Below, one piece after another: positions 47,841 to 59,830 of a stretch of DNA of 64,000 nucleotides (within the stretch, counting starts at the first letter, position 1; each line of letters begins with the position of its first letter). Position numbers and translations under genes: made by a program. Source of the stretch: Nemertoderma westbladi (lineage: Eukaryota > Xenacoelomorpha > Nemertodermatida > Nemertodermatidae); assembly GCA_032718475.1 (NCBI GenBank), contig JAUCBJ010006628.1, positions 1 to 64,000 of the forward strand, given 5' to 3'. The notes under the pieces were generated by a model. It was not told where the DNA came from and searched no databases. It worked only from the letters and a program-made list of their open reading frames with translations.

Positions 47841-49559
47841 TTGTTACCTTAGGCAAGGATGTAAAATTACTCGTTTTGTAGTTCTATATTGAATAAGCCG
47901 TATTTTCACTGAACCTTGCATTGGATTATATAGATATATATAGTAAATCATTTGGATGATTTTGGTTGAAATTATTATTGTGATCAATAAAATGCAACTC
48001 AATAATGATTTCCTAACATTTGCAAATTTGAAGGAACTTGATCACATAAAATCAACTTACATTAAACGTTTACTAGGAATACATTACATATTACAGCACC
48101 AATTACACTTCAGCTATGCATCTTGTTGACGAACATTTATTGCGACTCGCTCACTGCCGACTGTATCTGCCGCTATTGCAACTCCAACTGTTCCGACCGC
48201 TTCTCGTTCTCGTTGTGCGATGCACAACGTCCCCGACTCTAGTGGAACTGGCAGCAAATGCGCAATGAGTTTCGCATTGCACGAGTTACAGGTGCTTTAT
48301 TACCAAAAAATGCATCGCTAGGTCTAAGAAAAATGTAACATATGCATAATTTGCCGTTTGTTAATGACTAAACTGGTGGTGTTTTTACACTTACCCCTAT
48401 GGACATACAGTAAGAAGCCATAGACTATTGAAAAATAGAAGTAAAAGCTCGGCTAGCTCTTAACATTATTTATTGCGTAAAAATGGTGTGACTATATAAT
48501 AATAAAACTATATCCGTATAATATAGCCGTTATCACTCCATATAAGGTTGTTGGAATGTTGGCACAGTACAGTATAATTGCTCGATGTCACATATTGCAG
48601 CTTCATAATTTACGATTATTAAAAAACTCCGACTACTGCACCACTGCCTGGCTATATGACGATTCGCACAGTATATACAATACACATACAGTTATTTCGT
48701 TTAACACACTCCACGTAACTTATTGTAGTTTATTCTTACATACAGTTGCTCTGTCTACCTACTGAGTACACGTCTTAGAATCTTCACCCACGTAGACTAT
48801 ATACCTACATAGACATCAATTACAGTTGGTCTATCCAACATACTCACAAGCGTCTGCTGAGTTTTCTCTATTTAATTTTGTTTATTAACAGATGAAAATC
48901 TATCTGAAATCGCAAATATTGACATAAAAGGAAAACAAGTGAAGGTAGTTAATTTATTGCACTCCGAAGTATTTATGTTGTCTTCCGGTATTGGTATATG
49001 AAATTTTGTAAAATTTATCTATTTAAAAATGTATTTAATTTAATCAATTGCTTATGCAGGGTTGAACAATAAATACACTGCACGTTAGTTCCTGGCGATT
49101 TAAAAAATGATGAAAAATACATTTTTAAAAAATACTCTTAAAAGTTATCATATTATTATTACCTATTTATTACATATTCAAAGATCAATAATTAAAATTA
49201 CTATTAAAATAGTATTACTGTAAAATAAAATACTGCTATGGCAAAGGGTTAAAGTCATTAAAATTGCTAATAAACTTTTGTGGAAATACTGTAAATAAAT
49301 ATTATGTTTTTATAATGAACAAGTGAATATTAAGTAAAATGTAAAAAAAAAAAACATTACACCAGAAGATTGACTATGGAAGTAAATGTAAAAGAATAAA
49401 TAAATAAAATAGTACAGCTGTTTATATATTTAATTACTGAAATAAAATACTCTAAGATGTCGCATAGGCCATCGGCAGAAGGGTCAGTTCTGCCGATAAA
49501 TTATTGTATGATATGTTATTTTTAAATAAATGTTTACGAAATTTTTAATTTTTAAATTT
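47841..49559. other. Intergenic, no gene seen
   Basis: Mostly AT-rich. A GC-richer patch at 48150-48300 contains GTGCGATGCACAAC and AATGCGAAACTC-like mirrored words but no readable gene. Confidence 0.4.
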
Positions 49560-49812
49560 AATAATTAATTACGCACAAAGTCTTACGACTTATTTCCAGT
49601 GCGGTCCCAACAGAACTATACTCCCCAGAGGAAACTTCAGTACTCATTTAGCTTCTATTTAAGAATGCAAGGCATAGAGGTGAGCCCTGCCTAGTCCTTC
49701 CTTCAATCCATTCGTGCCGAAACTAAAACTGCCCTGGCCCTTGCGGAGATTGAACCCACGACCTCCACAAGGGATGTGAATTTATTACAAACCACTACAC
49801 CAAGGTGGAACC
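49560..49812 (-). mobile_element. tRNA-derived SINE
   Basis: On the minus strand the head (49741-49812) reads TTGGTGTAGTGGTTTG (A box) and GTGGGTTCAATCTCCGC, a T arm with five pairs and a 7-base TTCAATC loop. The anticodon arm pairs at four of five positions around TTG. A body of about 180 bases follows, ending in an AT-rich tail near 49540-49560. SINEs are copied by LINE enzymes. I do not recognise the body. Confidence 0.65.
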
Positions 49813-50351
49813 TATTTGCTTAAGAGAACTAACTTGTACATGTTAACTACATTGGGGCTGAGTTAACTTTAAGTAAAAAAATTGACAGACAAATTGTTGG
49901 AATTTGGAGGACATTAAAATTAAGCAAATCTTCTAAAATTCACGGTCATCAGAATATTTTATTAGTGTATAAAATCAATGAGTTTAAATAAATATGAAAT
50001 ATATTTGTGAGATTCGTTCTCGAGATTTTGCTTAAAATATGTAGGCTGACACATTGTAATTCTAAACATCAGCCAGCATGTCAATGCGATATAGGCATGC
50101 CACTATAAATAATTCTTCCCCCAGACTGAAGAATGCGCGAATTGTACGCCAAATAATTCAATTAGGTTAATTAAAGTAATTCCAATGATAAAGTGGAAAT
50201 ATCTCGCGATAAGACACAAAAAATCGTAACCTGTAAATAAATAAATACCTTATTATTTAGGGGGTGGGGTCGGGGGGTCTGGCTATTTGTTATGTACCAT
50301 ACCTGTATTATTATTTCCAATTCATTTATTTATACTATTAATCACAGGAAA
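49813..50351. other. Upstream region of gene 2
   Basis: AT-rich, no clear TATA box. AATCACAG just before the start (ends 50348) could be an acceptor for an upstream 5' UTR exon. Confidence 0.4.
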
Positions 50352-50453
50352 ATGCTGCCGTTTAATTGGATGATAGTTGTACTTGCCATAGTCGGTTTGA
50401 CGTCTCAGAGAGTCCAAGGAACATCTTCAAACAGTGATTATTTAGTAACACAG
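50352..50453 (+). CDS. Gene 2 first coding exon: signal peptide (34 codons)
   Basis: ATG at 50352 opens MLPFNWMIVVLAIVGLTSQR, then VQG|TSSNSDYLVTQ. The hydrophobic core MIVVLAIVGL and the V-Q-G end make a good signal peptide with cleavage after G23. The exon ends in phase 0 at CAG|GTCGGT, a weak but acceptable donor, and the next paralogous exon (55704) also begins in phase 0. The open frame continuing past the donor to 50762 looks like intron plus unrelated sequence. The start was chosen as the first ATG that gives the signal peptide. Confidence 0.65.
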
Positions 50454-50930
50454 GTCGGTATAATTCTAGCATTTCTTATTATGTTTTTCAAGTTAATACA
50501 ATCAATCAATTGTATATTCTTTATATTCTTTATATATTTATATAATAGTATATTCATCAACCACGACTCCATGGCGGTTCCACTGTTTTCTGGTGGGATG
50601 GTGGATTGGAACTGGTGTTCCTATTCTTATAGGTCCAAGGGCCTGTGTGCCTCGATTGTATTGCATGGTCTGGTGTTCACGGATTGTAGGTGCAACTACA
50701 TCGAAGGCTGTCCAGATCTCATGTTGAGATTGGTGGAAGGTACCTGCAATCGTAGAGGGTGAACAAATTCATACTATTTGGGCGCATAAAATGACAGATT
50801 CGCGTGGGTTATTCAGTAGCTCAAGGAGGCCCTAAAGAAATGCTTCTAAGTCACTTTGCCCATCCGTTGTGGCAAGCAGTAACTTCAGGGCCTTCACAGC
50901 CGACTCTGCTTGGCTGTTTGATTGTGTTTA

Positions 50931-53900
50931 TTATTGAATGATGTCACTGGGCATATCCACCACTCTCATAAGAATTTGGTTGGTGAACTCTGTTCCTTTG
51001 TCGGATCTACATCGATTGGGGATGCTGAAACGCATGTACCAGTGGTGAAGGGAGTGGATTGTTGTAGTGACCGTGGGAGCAGCATGGAAACTGAATAGTG
51101 CTGGCCACCATATGTAGCGGTCCACCACTGCTAGGAAATGTTGCCCATTGTGGGTGAAAATGTCACATAGCACGTCTTGAAATGGGCGAGTTGATTGCAG
51201 CCCATCCAAGAATGGTTTATTGGTGAGGCTGGGGTGGGGGAAGAGAGTCTCATGCACATACAGTGGTGCGAATGTCAGTTATGAGGCCTGGCCAATGGAC
51301 GCACTGACGTGCATGTTATATAGTCCTTCAACACCCAATGAGAGAGGAGTGGTAGTTGGGTGAGTGTCATCCAGCAAGCAGCTGTCGGGACAACTATGCG
51401 AGATACATAGAGGATGAGGATACCTTCTGTTAGTGAAGTAATCCCAAACCAATAAACGGCACAATAAGCAACATAATTAAGAGGGTAGTAACCGAGGATG
51501 ACATATTGGCTACAGAGTGAGTGATGGTATGATGTGAGTACAAAGACATTGAAGAGGTGTGATTGCATATTGGAGCCTAGAAATCGGGTGTTTAATATGT
51601 ATTGGCAGACAGAACAATGATGCAATAACTACTGTAGGGATGTGATACAGTAAGGGCAATGCATTTGGTTATTTGTTATGGTAGAAGGGGACTATTAGTA
51701 CGCAGTTGGAAATACCAGGTCACTCACGGCTAAGAAAGAAGTAGCTAGTAATTTGTATACAACAGGTGAAGGTGTAACCTATATTAGAGATTAGTCAGAT
51801 GTTGATGCCAATTATTGGAGGTATATTACATTATGTTTTTGGTAAAGCAGTTTATTCCATGGGTGTATTTCTATAGTAAATGTCTTTTACTTGATTATGT
51901 TTACTAAAGTATTTATATGTGTTATCGGTTATTACACTACTTTGCACCATATGTGCAATAGCTCTTATTGGTGAGATATTATTACTAGTAAATGCCATTA
52001 AACATCAGTCAACAAGAACCTTCTTATTTATTGCACTTGTCTATCGCATATCCTCGATTGGCCACTTGTGGACTGATGGCGAAATCGGAAGTCATGTGGG
52101 AAGGGAGGTAGGCATTTCTACTAGAGAGCACTTGTGGTCTTTCGATTATCTCACACGCACCCGACGAAAGATATACCTCTGGTGACCTTTTCCAGAGGAG
52201 TTCCCTTACACCTTCGTTTGATAAATGGTCCTCCTTTTACCAGTAGAAGCGGCGACATCTGGGACTGCCTTATGAAGATGTATTGTGAGTCTTCTGGCCT
52301 AATACCCACATGATCTGCAGGGAGAGTGTCTGCAATGGATGTTACGTTATTGCCTATAATTGTAGTAGCCGTCTGCTGTAAAATGGTTTGGAGGAGTCCG
52401 CTGAGTTCACCATCATCAGTGATGTCAACAGGCATAGGGTTGGAAATGGGGGTGAATGATAGCTCATCAGGAATAGAATGATCCTTCCATTTAGCCATGT
52501 TGTCTGGAATTGGTATCCTGCAATCTTGGCATTTACTCTCTGCGCAGACAGGTAATCCAAGGAAGTAGAAGTGGCACTTTATAATCACCCAGACCACCGT
52601 GAGGAGCTCCAGTACTATTTTTGTATAATGCAATTCAGTGTCACTAGTAAATTGAGAGCTACACTCAATGAGTTTGCAGTTCTCTCCATGTTGTTGGAGG
52701 AGTGCATAACCGAACCCAGACCCTTGAGTCGCAAAGTGTTGGTCTCGAGTCGGGAATGTGGAGGGGGGGTTGAATGCATGAGGTTCTAACAACAATCCTG
52801 GAATGCTCGTTCGTGATCTGCATTACATTCAAACATGTATTGCAGTGTATGTAAGGGTGATGGAGTGGAGTTTATTTGTATTGAGAATGGGGACAGCTGC
52901 TCCATTAAAACCATGAAACTTTCTAAAGCCATGTCATCTGTTGGATGAGGGAATGAGGATATCGCTTTCAGTTTATCAGGATCGGGTGCAACCCCAGTGC
53001 CCCCAACAGTGTATCCACCAAACTTTACTGAGTCTTTGGTATATAGAATCTTTCCTGGGTGCAGCGAAATATGGATTTTGCGACAATGAGTGAGGAACTC
53101 ACGGACATGGGCTGCATGTTTCTTTGGTGTTTCATTGAAAACCATATCCTCGGTGATTATACTGTGTCTAGATCCACCCCATGGGGTCAAGAAAGTGGTA
53201 ATGCCCTGGGACTCATCATCCACTGGGATCTGCCAGCAGCCGCAATAGGCATTAAAAAAGATACATGCTTTAGGGTTGATCTCAGCAATAGCCTTCCATG
53301 GAATAGTGTAGGATAGTATGGACAACATATTTGGTTGTTGAGGTTACGCATATCTACACGGAGGTGGAGCTCCCCCTTAGGTTTGGGCGCGAACATGGTC
53401 ATGGGGTATACCCATCAGCCTCTGCACATTCAGTTGGTTCTTCTGTACGAGCAATGACACCGCAGGATCGAGGACATCCAGGTATTCCAATGCCTCCTTT
53501 CGGAGCCAAAAGGAATTGGGCAGGCACCATTGGCATGGTATAGCTTTGCATTGGGTTTTATTTAGTTCAATATGCATGCATTGGTTGCCCATGCTTGGGT
53601 CGGAGTGGCACCGATTTGCTGTCAAAAACATCCTCAAACTCCAGCAAAATTTGCTCTTTAGTTACAAATTCCAAGGGTGGTGGGGAAGAGGAGTTTATTC
53701 CTGGGTGATGAGGAAGTTGTGCTTGGAAGTCTACGAGGGGGGATCCGTATATCCACACAAACCTCTCAGGATAGGATGAGACCATCAACTTCAGGAGAGG
53801 GACATCAGTGTTCGATGTGGTATTACCAGGATTGTAAATGCATCAGGTTAATCAGCCAGCCATCCCTTGGGGTAACCTGTCTGCAGCCACAAGGTTTGAA

Positions 53901-54260
53901 GCACCTCGTTTTACCAGAATTGCCAAAGAACACCCTTTGCTAAACTGTTTTTTTCTTGAGTTATGTGGGCACCTCCCGCAGTTGCCACAGTTATGCATTG
54001 ATCTCCCATTATTGGATGTGTCAAGTTTGATGATGTTGAGGGTCCGTTTTTCGCATTCGTACAAGGAGAGTTTATTTATGGTAGAGCACTTCCAAAGATG
54101 GTGTCACTTTGTCCGCTGACTTCCATCTTTGATAGGCCTGTATGCACTTGTCAAGTGTAAGTTGTTTGAGAATATTTAAATTTCTTAGTGGGTGTTGGAA
54201 TCACGGATTCCAGCAAGGATTTGCATTGCGATCTGTTGATCACAACGGTGGTGACACAGT
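50931..54260 (-). pseudogene. Ty3/Gypsy-type retroelement, decayed
   Basis: From right to left: a gag end with LTLDKCIQAY-like and CGNCGRC finger-like words (53850-54240); a linker LLEFEDVFDSKSVPL; an RT start with PKPKGELHLRVDMRNLNN (about 53340); DAYxGCWQIPVDDESQGITT (the motif A region, with Asn for the first Asp) and FGGYTVGG (52786-53328); an RNase H-like piece with ELHYTKIVLELLTVVW (52560-52790); and an integrase core with VLCDIFTHNGQHFLAVVDRY and CRSDKGTEFTN (50931-51257). Multiple frameshifts and stops are present, so it is dead. No LTRs were identified. It lies in the gene 2 intron, opposite in orientation to gene 2. Confidence 0.85.
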
Positions 54261-54429
54261 TTGGCCCTCGGGGAGAAATATATTGGTCTTTGATAATATA
54301 TAGGAGATAGAAAAGTGCAAGTTTTAAACAAACTTTAAATTATTTCAGGTAACTATGAACACCCTGAATTCGACATGCCGAATAGCACTGTGGTGTTTAG
54401 ACCATTAGTAGCACAAGCGGGGGGCCGAT

Positions 54430-55555
54430 CCCCCCCCCCCTCCCCCACTGCATTTTATTAGTAATCATCCAACAAAATCCTACGATATTTGGACTGTAGT
54501 TGGAAGAATTATCCGTGAACATTTCCTAACCTTAAAAAAAATTCCATAAAAAATAAGCGGTATGCTATTTTTCGTGCATCTAAGGAGTGGGCCTGGCACT
54601 TCAAAAAGAATCTATTGAAAATCATGAGATACGGAAAAGACTGCTATTTTGATTTCAACGCCTTTTTATAGGTTTCCTGAGTCGCTGATTGGAATAACAT
54701 CACTCTAAAGACATGTCTACGTAGTGGCAGCTAATTTTTGGTGCAGCAAAATTAGGGTGTGGCACCTCAAATTTTGAAATATTCAAGATTCTTAAAATAC
54801 ACCCAAGTTTCGATTTCAACGCATTATTATAGGAGTTATGTGTCGCTGAATCGAATGAGATTACTCTACAAACCAGAATACGTAGTGGTACCTCATTTTT
54901 GGCACACTAAAATTAGGGAGTGGCACATCAAATTTCGAAAATATGCCTATATTTCAAGTTTTTATTTCAAAATTACAAACTAGGTCTTCATGTTTCTTCT
55001 ATATTACATTCAATCGATTCAGCTTAACGGAAAACATGAAAATACATTGAAAGATAAAAAAATAATTTAAAAAACAAACCCAAAATACAAATAAAATCTT
55101 TGGGTGTTTTTTCCAAATCTCATAAATTTGTAAAAATTTCAAGTATGCCACGCCAAAATTTTGGTGCACAAAAAATGCGGTACCATTACTAGGTGTTAAG
55201 GTTTTTAGAGTAAACTCATTTGAATTAGCGACCCAGAAAACCTATAAAAATGCTTTTAAAGCAAAACTTAGGCATAATATTTTCAGAATCTTGAATATTT
55301 CAAATTTTAGTGCACCGCAAATGACGTAGTGGCACGTGATTTTGGTGTACTCGAAAATTTCGAAAAAATTTATGCTGGGAACCAAATTTTGAGATGACGG
55401 CCATATCAAAAAGGTGAAAGCCAACTGCAACGCCGTTTTCTGCAAAAGATGCGCCATTAAATTTGGCTAATTCTCAAAAAACATTTAGACAGATACATAA
55501 TGTTGCTGTAATGTTTTACAGAAATTTTAAACTAGGGGGGGGGGGGGGGGGGGGA
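54430..55555. mobile_element. C-run/G-run bounded MITE with internal repeats
   Basis: The left edge is a C run (about 54430-54446) and the right edge a G run (55536-55554). Inside, a unit of about 150 bp with the words GTAGTGGxACxTxATTTTTGG, CACTCTAAAG and TTATAGG is repeated directly (54590-54960) and again inverted (55140-55330). There is no transposase. The termini are not defined beyond the runs. Confidence 0.55.
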
Positions 55556-55703
55556 ATTCCCCACCTATGCCCCAGTGACAATAGGGATAATAACAATTCT
55601 GGTTTCCATGGTTTCCTTATAATAACCAGCTAGTAGACAGAATACAAAAAATTATAATAAATCCTAACGATTGTTAATTAATTAGTTATTATTACATTTG
55701 CAG

Positions 55704-55817
55704 TTTTCATTGGTACTCGAAAATACAATGGATATTATGGAAAGAATTATCGATGGTAATCTTCAAAGACACAGAGAAAAGTATGGGGAAATCAATGAAT
55801 GTTTAGCGATCAATCAG
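55704..55817 (+). CDS. Gene 2 second exon (38 codons, phase 0-0)
   Basis: The acceptor TTTGCAG ends at 55703 and the donor is CAG|GTATAC at 55818. It is the paralogue of 1167-1283, one codon shorter, with the shared core NLQRHREKYGEI and end AINQ. It continues the signal-peptide exon in frame and would start the mature chain. Similarity extends into both flanking introns. No known domain. Confidence 0.65.
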
Positions 55818-55837
55818 GTATACTGGACCCATATATA

Positions 55838-55890
55838 TCTTATATGCTCGGGTATCCATTAGATATGCTCGGGTATCCATTAGATATGCT
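55838..55890 (+). repeat. Short version of the 21-bp minisatellite
   Basis: Two to three units of ATGCTCGGGTATCCATTAG follow the donor, at the position of the 25-copy array in gene 1. The flanks (ACTGGACCCATAT and CAACTACCATACAGTAA) are also shared. Confidence 0.9.
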
Positions 55891-56279
55891 CTTCCAACTA
55901 CCATACAGTAAAATATCAAATTTAAATAGCGGAATTTACCAATATTTCAATAGTAATTTATTTTGCTAGATTCGAGAGTTGATTTTTTATGTGGTTGAAT
56001 TTTTATGTGGTTTTAGGTAATTTCACACATTTCTAACATAGGGAAAAGTTACATTAAAAATTTTTTTTTTCGATCTACCCTTTTTTAAGTAATGGGGATA
56101 GTTTCAGCTGCTGCATTTACGAATCCAGCTATCACTTCCCTTGTTGTGGCACGTTTTTAAATAAAAAAGAAGTAAATAGTCAAGGTAAATAGTCAAATAG
56201 TCAAGACATCTATTGTATTTACTGTGTTAATGATATATTTCCCTTCTGAAAATATCAAGAAAATATTTGTATTTGAAAA
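55891..56279. other. Intronic, no gene seen
   Basis: AT-rich intron sequence. The first 80 bases are homologous to 1826-1910. Confidence 0.5.
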
Positions 56280-57275
56280 TATGTGTTGAAAATATCAAGA
56301 GTAAAAATATTGAGTATTGAAAAATACCGAATGTTGAAAAATATCGAGTGTTGAAAAATATCGAGAGTGAAAAGATCGAGTGTTGAAAAATATCGGGAGT
56401 AAAAAAGTGTTAAAAAATAACGAGAGTAAAAATATTGAGTGTTGAAAAATATCGAGAGTAAAAATATCGATAGTAAAAAAATTTTTAAATAAGGGTTGTA
56501 TGATAATTTTTTTTTCCTAAAAATCTTCTAGAACAAAAGATATTTATAAATATTGGTAGCTTACACGTGTTCTATATAACATTTATAAAAAGAAGTAGAA
56601 AATACTAGCTATTTTAAAAATTTTTAAATGTGATCTAGAACTAAAAAATGTGTTCTAGAACAAATTAAAAATTATGATTTCATTTTAATTTTTTATAATT
56701 TTGATATATTTATCAAAATTCATAGCTAGCACTTCTTCTATAATATTTATTAAAAAAATAGCAAAAACTAGCTAGTATAATAAATCTGGTAAATGGGTAC
56801 CCAAGGTGTATTACATAATGCCATTCACTTGCACTTTTGTAACCCATGCACTGAAATATTGTCCCATAATTATAAATAAAATGCTCAAGTAAAATGCAAT
56901 ATTTTTACTCTCGATATTCTCACCTTCGATATTTTTACTCTCGATATTTTTCAACACTCGATATTTTTCAACACTCGATATTTTTCAACACCCGTTATTT
57001 TTACTCTCGATATTTTTCAACACTCGATATTTTTCAACACTCTATCGATATTTTTACTCTCGATATTTTTCAACACCCGTTATTTTTACTCTCGATATTT
57101 TTCAACACTCGATATTTTTCAACACTCTATCGATATTTTTACTCTCGATATTTTTCAACACTCGATATTTTTACTCGATCGATATTTTTACTCTCGATAT
57201 TTTTCAACACTCGATATTTTTACTCGATCGATATTTTTACTCTCGATATTTTTCAACACTCGATATTTTTACTCT
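56280..57275. mobile_element. Fold-back MITE with arrays of TCGATATTTTT units
   Basis: The left arm (56280-56480) is an array of AATATCGAGTGTTGAAAAA-like units. The right arm (56895-57275) is the inverted array (TCGATATTTTTCAACAC and TCGATATTTTTACTC). The AT-rich middle is itself partly palindromic (CTAGCTA and TTCTAGAAC words). The 142-codon open frame across the right arm is a repeat artefact. It lies in the intron between gene 2 exons 2 and 3. Confidence 0.8.
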
Positions 57276-57771
57276 ATTATAAGAGTGTCAGGTTTCTCTT
57301 TGTTTTTACTGGATTCTACTAGTTCTGCTGGTGTGTTCATTCTAGATATATTTGATAAGTGTCAATACATTATATATAGGACATAAAAGGTCGGTTCCTT
57401 ATCGGGCCTTCTAGCCCGTCACTAGTAAATATAAATCATAATATAGTTAAAATATAAAATCACAAAATCAGTTATTAACTACATTTATGATTTAATACTA
57501 ACTAATTAATAACTCATTTATAACTAACTAATCACTCATACTGTCTGACCCCCTGGGCATCCTCTTTGGATTGAACAGATGGTAATGATAACATCAATGG
57601 TTTTTAAATGTATTTTATTCGATTTCTCTACCACACTGACTCAATTTATTTTAACCTTCTTTTAAATGTATATATATATTTTTTAAGTTGAGCATTGTGC
57701 CACCAGTACAGTATTAAATTAAATAATAATTTATGATTTGATGATAACTATAATATTCATTTGTGTTTCAG
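57276..57771. other. Intronic, no gene seen
   Basis: AT-rich. The last 60 bases are homologous to 4610-4667 and end in GTGTTTCAG. Confidence 0.5.
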
Positions 57772-57847
57772 AACATAAACGGTATCCCAACTTTAGAAGT
57801 TCTAGAATCGATGATTCAATTTACTCCTAGTAAATCCCGAACACATC
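57772..57847 (+). CDS. Gene 2 third exon (25 codons + 1 base)
   Basis: This is the paralogue of 4668-4743 with the same length, phase and splice sites (TTTCAG and C|GTAAGT). It encodes NINGIPTLEVLESMIQFTPS and four more codons. The next exon of gene 2 is not visible. The downstream intron holds the shared paralogy block, a tandem repeat, a LINE and a BEL-like element. Confidence 0.65.
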
Positions 57848-58127
57848 GTAAGTATAGCTATAGAAATCTATTAACGACGTTATGATCATTATCACTAACT
57901 CATTAAATTAGTGAGTTATACTCACAGCTACCGTAAGTTAGTGATAGAAAGTGCACAACTTTGCTGAGTAGGGCATTTCATAATCCAAACCACAATAAAA
58001 GGGTTATCTTTTGGTGTTTCTCAGTTCGCAATTTAGACATTATACTGTGTGTTACATATTTCATTATTAAATTGTAACAATAATATATAATATTGACAAT
58101 TAAAACTTTCTTCAATTGTGCTACAGG

Positions 58128-58260
58128 CCTTAACCAACCAAGGCATTGGTGAACCTGAGGCAAGTCACTAGACTAGCCTCAGTTAATACCCTGACACTGA
58201 AGTTCCCAATGTGACAAGGCGAGCTGAACGCCCTGGCAGATATGCTTGGCGTTAGCACAG
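58128..58260 (+). repeat. Intron segment shared with gene 1
   Basis: The counterpart of 5140-5330, in the same order after the paralogous exon. Confidence 0.75.
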
Positions 58261-58435
58261 TGGGTGTTCACATACCGGCAAACCACTCGAAACGCTAACG
58301 TGCTCTTTTTCGTCCAAAGTGCTAACTGTTCCAGACGCATGCAAATCAACTATACACCTAACTAACAAATTCTCTGGAAGGTCGCTAGAGTACAAGGGTG
58401 GTAAAGACTACACATATACCATAACCCTAACTGCA

Positions 58436-58735
58436 TTGTCTATTAATGTTGCGCTAACTGCAAACCTGAACAGTATTACTATACACCTAACTGCAAGGTC
58501 TAATTAATGTTGTGCTAACTGCAAACCTGAACAGTATTACTATACACCTAACTGCATGGTCTAATTAATGTTGTGCTAATTGCAAACCCGAACAGTATTA
58601 TTATACACCTAACTGCAAGGTCTAATTAATGTTGTGCTAACTGCAAACCCGAACAGTATTATTATACACCTAACTGCATGGTCAAATTAATGTTGTGCTA
58701 ATTGCAAACCCGAACAGTATTATTATTATGTTATA
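58436..58735 (+). repeat. 61-bp tandem repeat, about 5 copies
   Basis: The units share AATGTTGTGCTAACTGCAAA, then CCxGAACAGTATTA and CACCTAACTGCA. Copy starts are about 61 bases apart. Confidence 0.9.
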
Positions 58736-58841
58736 TTATGTTGTAGGCCTACTAACTAAGTGTTTAAACAGGATCAAACATTTCAGCATTTCTGTAATTC
58801 GTCTCGTCATCCTTATTTTGGCATTCGGCCAATTCGGCATT

Positions 58842-59672
58842 CGTGGGACCATGGAGCCCATAGGATACCCGAAGGATAATTGAAGAGTTATCAAAAAAGA
58901 AAGATAGGCATCTGGCTGTTATCTTTGTTGACTTCTTTAAGGCCTTTGATTCAGTCTCTATCTCACGTATGTTCAGCATACTTTCATTATATGGGATTCC
59001 TGATGAAATTATTGCAGCAATCAGATCAGTATGCGATGGTTCGACAACATTTGTCTCTACCGGTGACGGTGACTGATTCAGTCTCTATCTCACGTATGTT
59101 TAGCATACTTTCATTATATGGGATTCCTGATGAAATTATTGCAGCAATCAGATCAGTATGCGATGGTTCGACAACATTTGTCTCTACTGTTGACGGTGAC
59201 AGAGAACCATTTGAAGTGTAATGGGACGTCTTCCAGGGAGACACACTTGCACCATTCTTGTTCATAATTGTGGTTGACTATGTTCTACGCAGGTCCTTAG
59301 ATCATCATAATGATGATGGGGTGATGATAACTCCACCTACTGGCTCCAGAAGTCGAGGAAATCCTGCCAAGTACCTAACTGATCTAGACTTTGCTGATGA
59401 CTTAGGAGTACTCTCAGAATCACTAGAGGGAGCCCAACGGCTCCTCAGCTCATTAGAACATGCTGCTTCTAGTGTTGGTCTTTTTATTAACTCCAGAAAG
59501 ACCAAAATTTTGACAGTTAACTTTGAAAGTCCTCAGCAAGTCTCTGATCGGATGAGCATAAGCTCAAAAGATGGTATGCTTGAGCATGTGGATGACTTCT
59601 GTTACCTGGGATCATAGATCCGGAAGTCAGGTGAGGAGGACCTTCGAATACGTAAGGGAAAGCATTGGGCAG
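58842..59672 (+). pseudogene. LINE B copy with internal duplication
   Basis: It matches 23683-24380 at high identity, starting CGTGGGACCATGGAGCCCA. A 127-bp segment is tandemly duplicated (58948-59074 and 59075-59201), which breaks the frame. Two further stops (TAA in place of TTA at about 59219, and TAG in place of TGG at about 59616) confirm it is dead. Its 3' part is missing because a BEL-like LTR begins at 59673. Confidence 0.9.
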
Positions 59673-59693
59673 TGTTACGGTATATGGCGCTGT

Positions 59694-59830
59694 ATCCACA
59701 GTATTAGTCCATTATGCAGTATGCAGTATTAGTCCATTATGCAGTATGCAGTATTAGTCCATTATGCAGTATGCAGTATTAGTCCATTATGCAGTATGCA
59801 GTATTAGTCCGTTATACTGTACGTAATATT
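59694..59830 (+). repeat. 25-bp tandem repeat inside the LTR
   Basis: The unit AGTATTAGTCCATTATGCAG plus TATGC occurs about five times, the last ones diverged. It may be a variable enhancer-like array of the LTR. Confidence 0.85.

Noticed and set aside
50454-50762. Extension of the signal-peptide frame to a 156-residue protein
   Set aside because: The extension is AT-rich and then loses similarity to any protein. CAG|GT at 50453 in phase 0 fits the next paralogous exon.
52151-53943. Open frames on the plus strand around 52571-53943
   Set aside because: Shadows of the decayed Gypsy-type pol on the minus strand, which carries the recognisable motifs.
56894-57322. 142-codon open frame rich in DIFQHSIF repeats
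   Set aside because: Simple read-through of the TCGATATTTTT array in a MITE, with the opposite array upstream.
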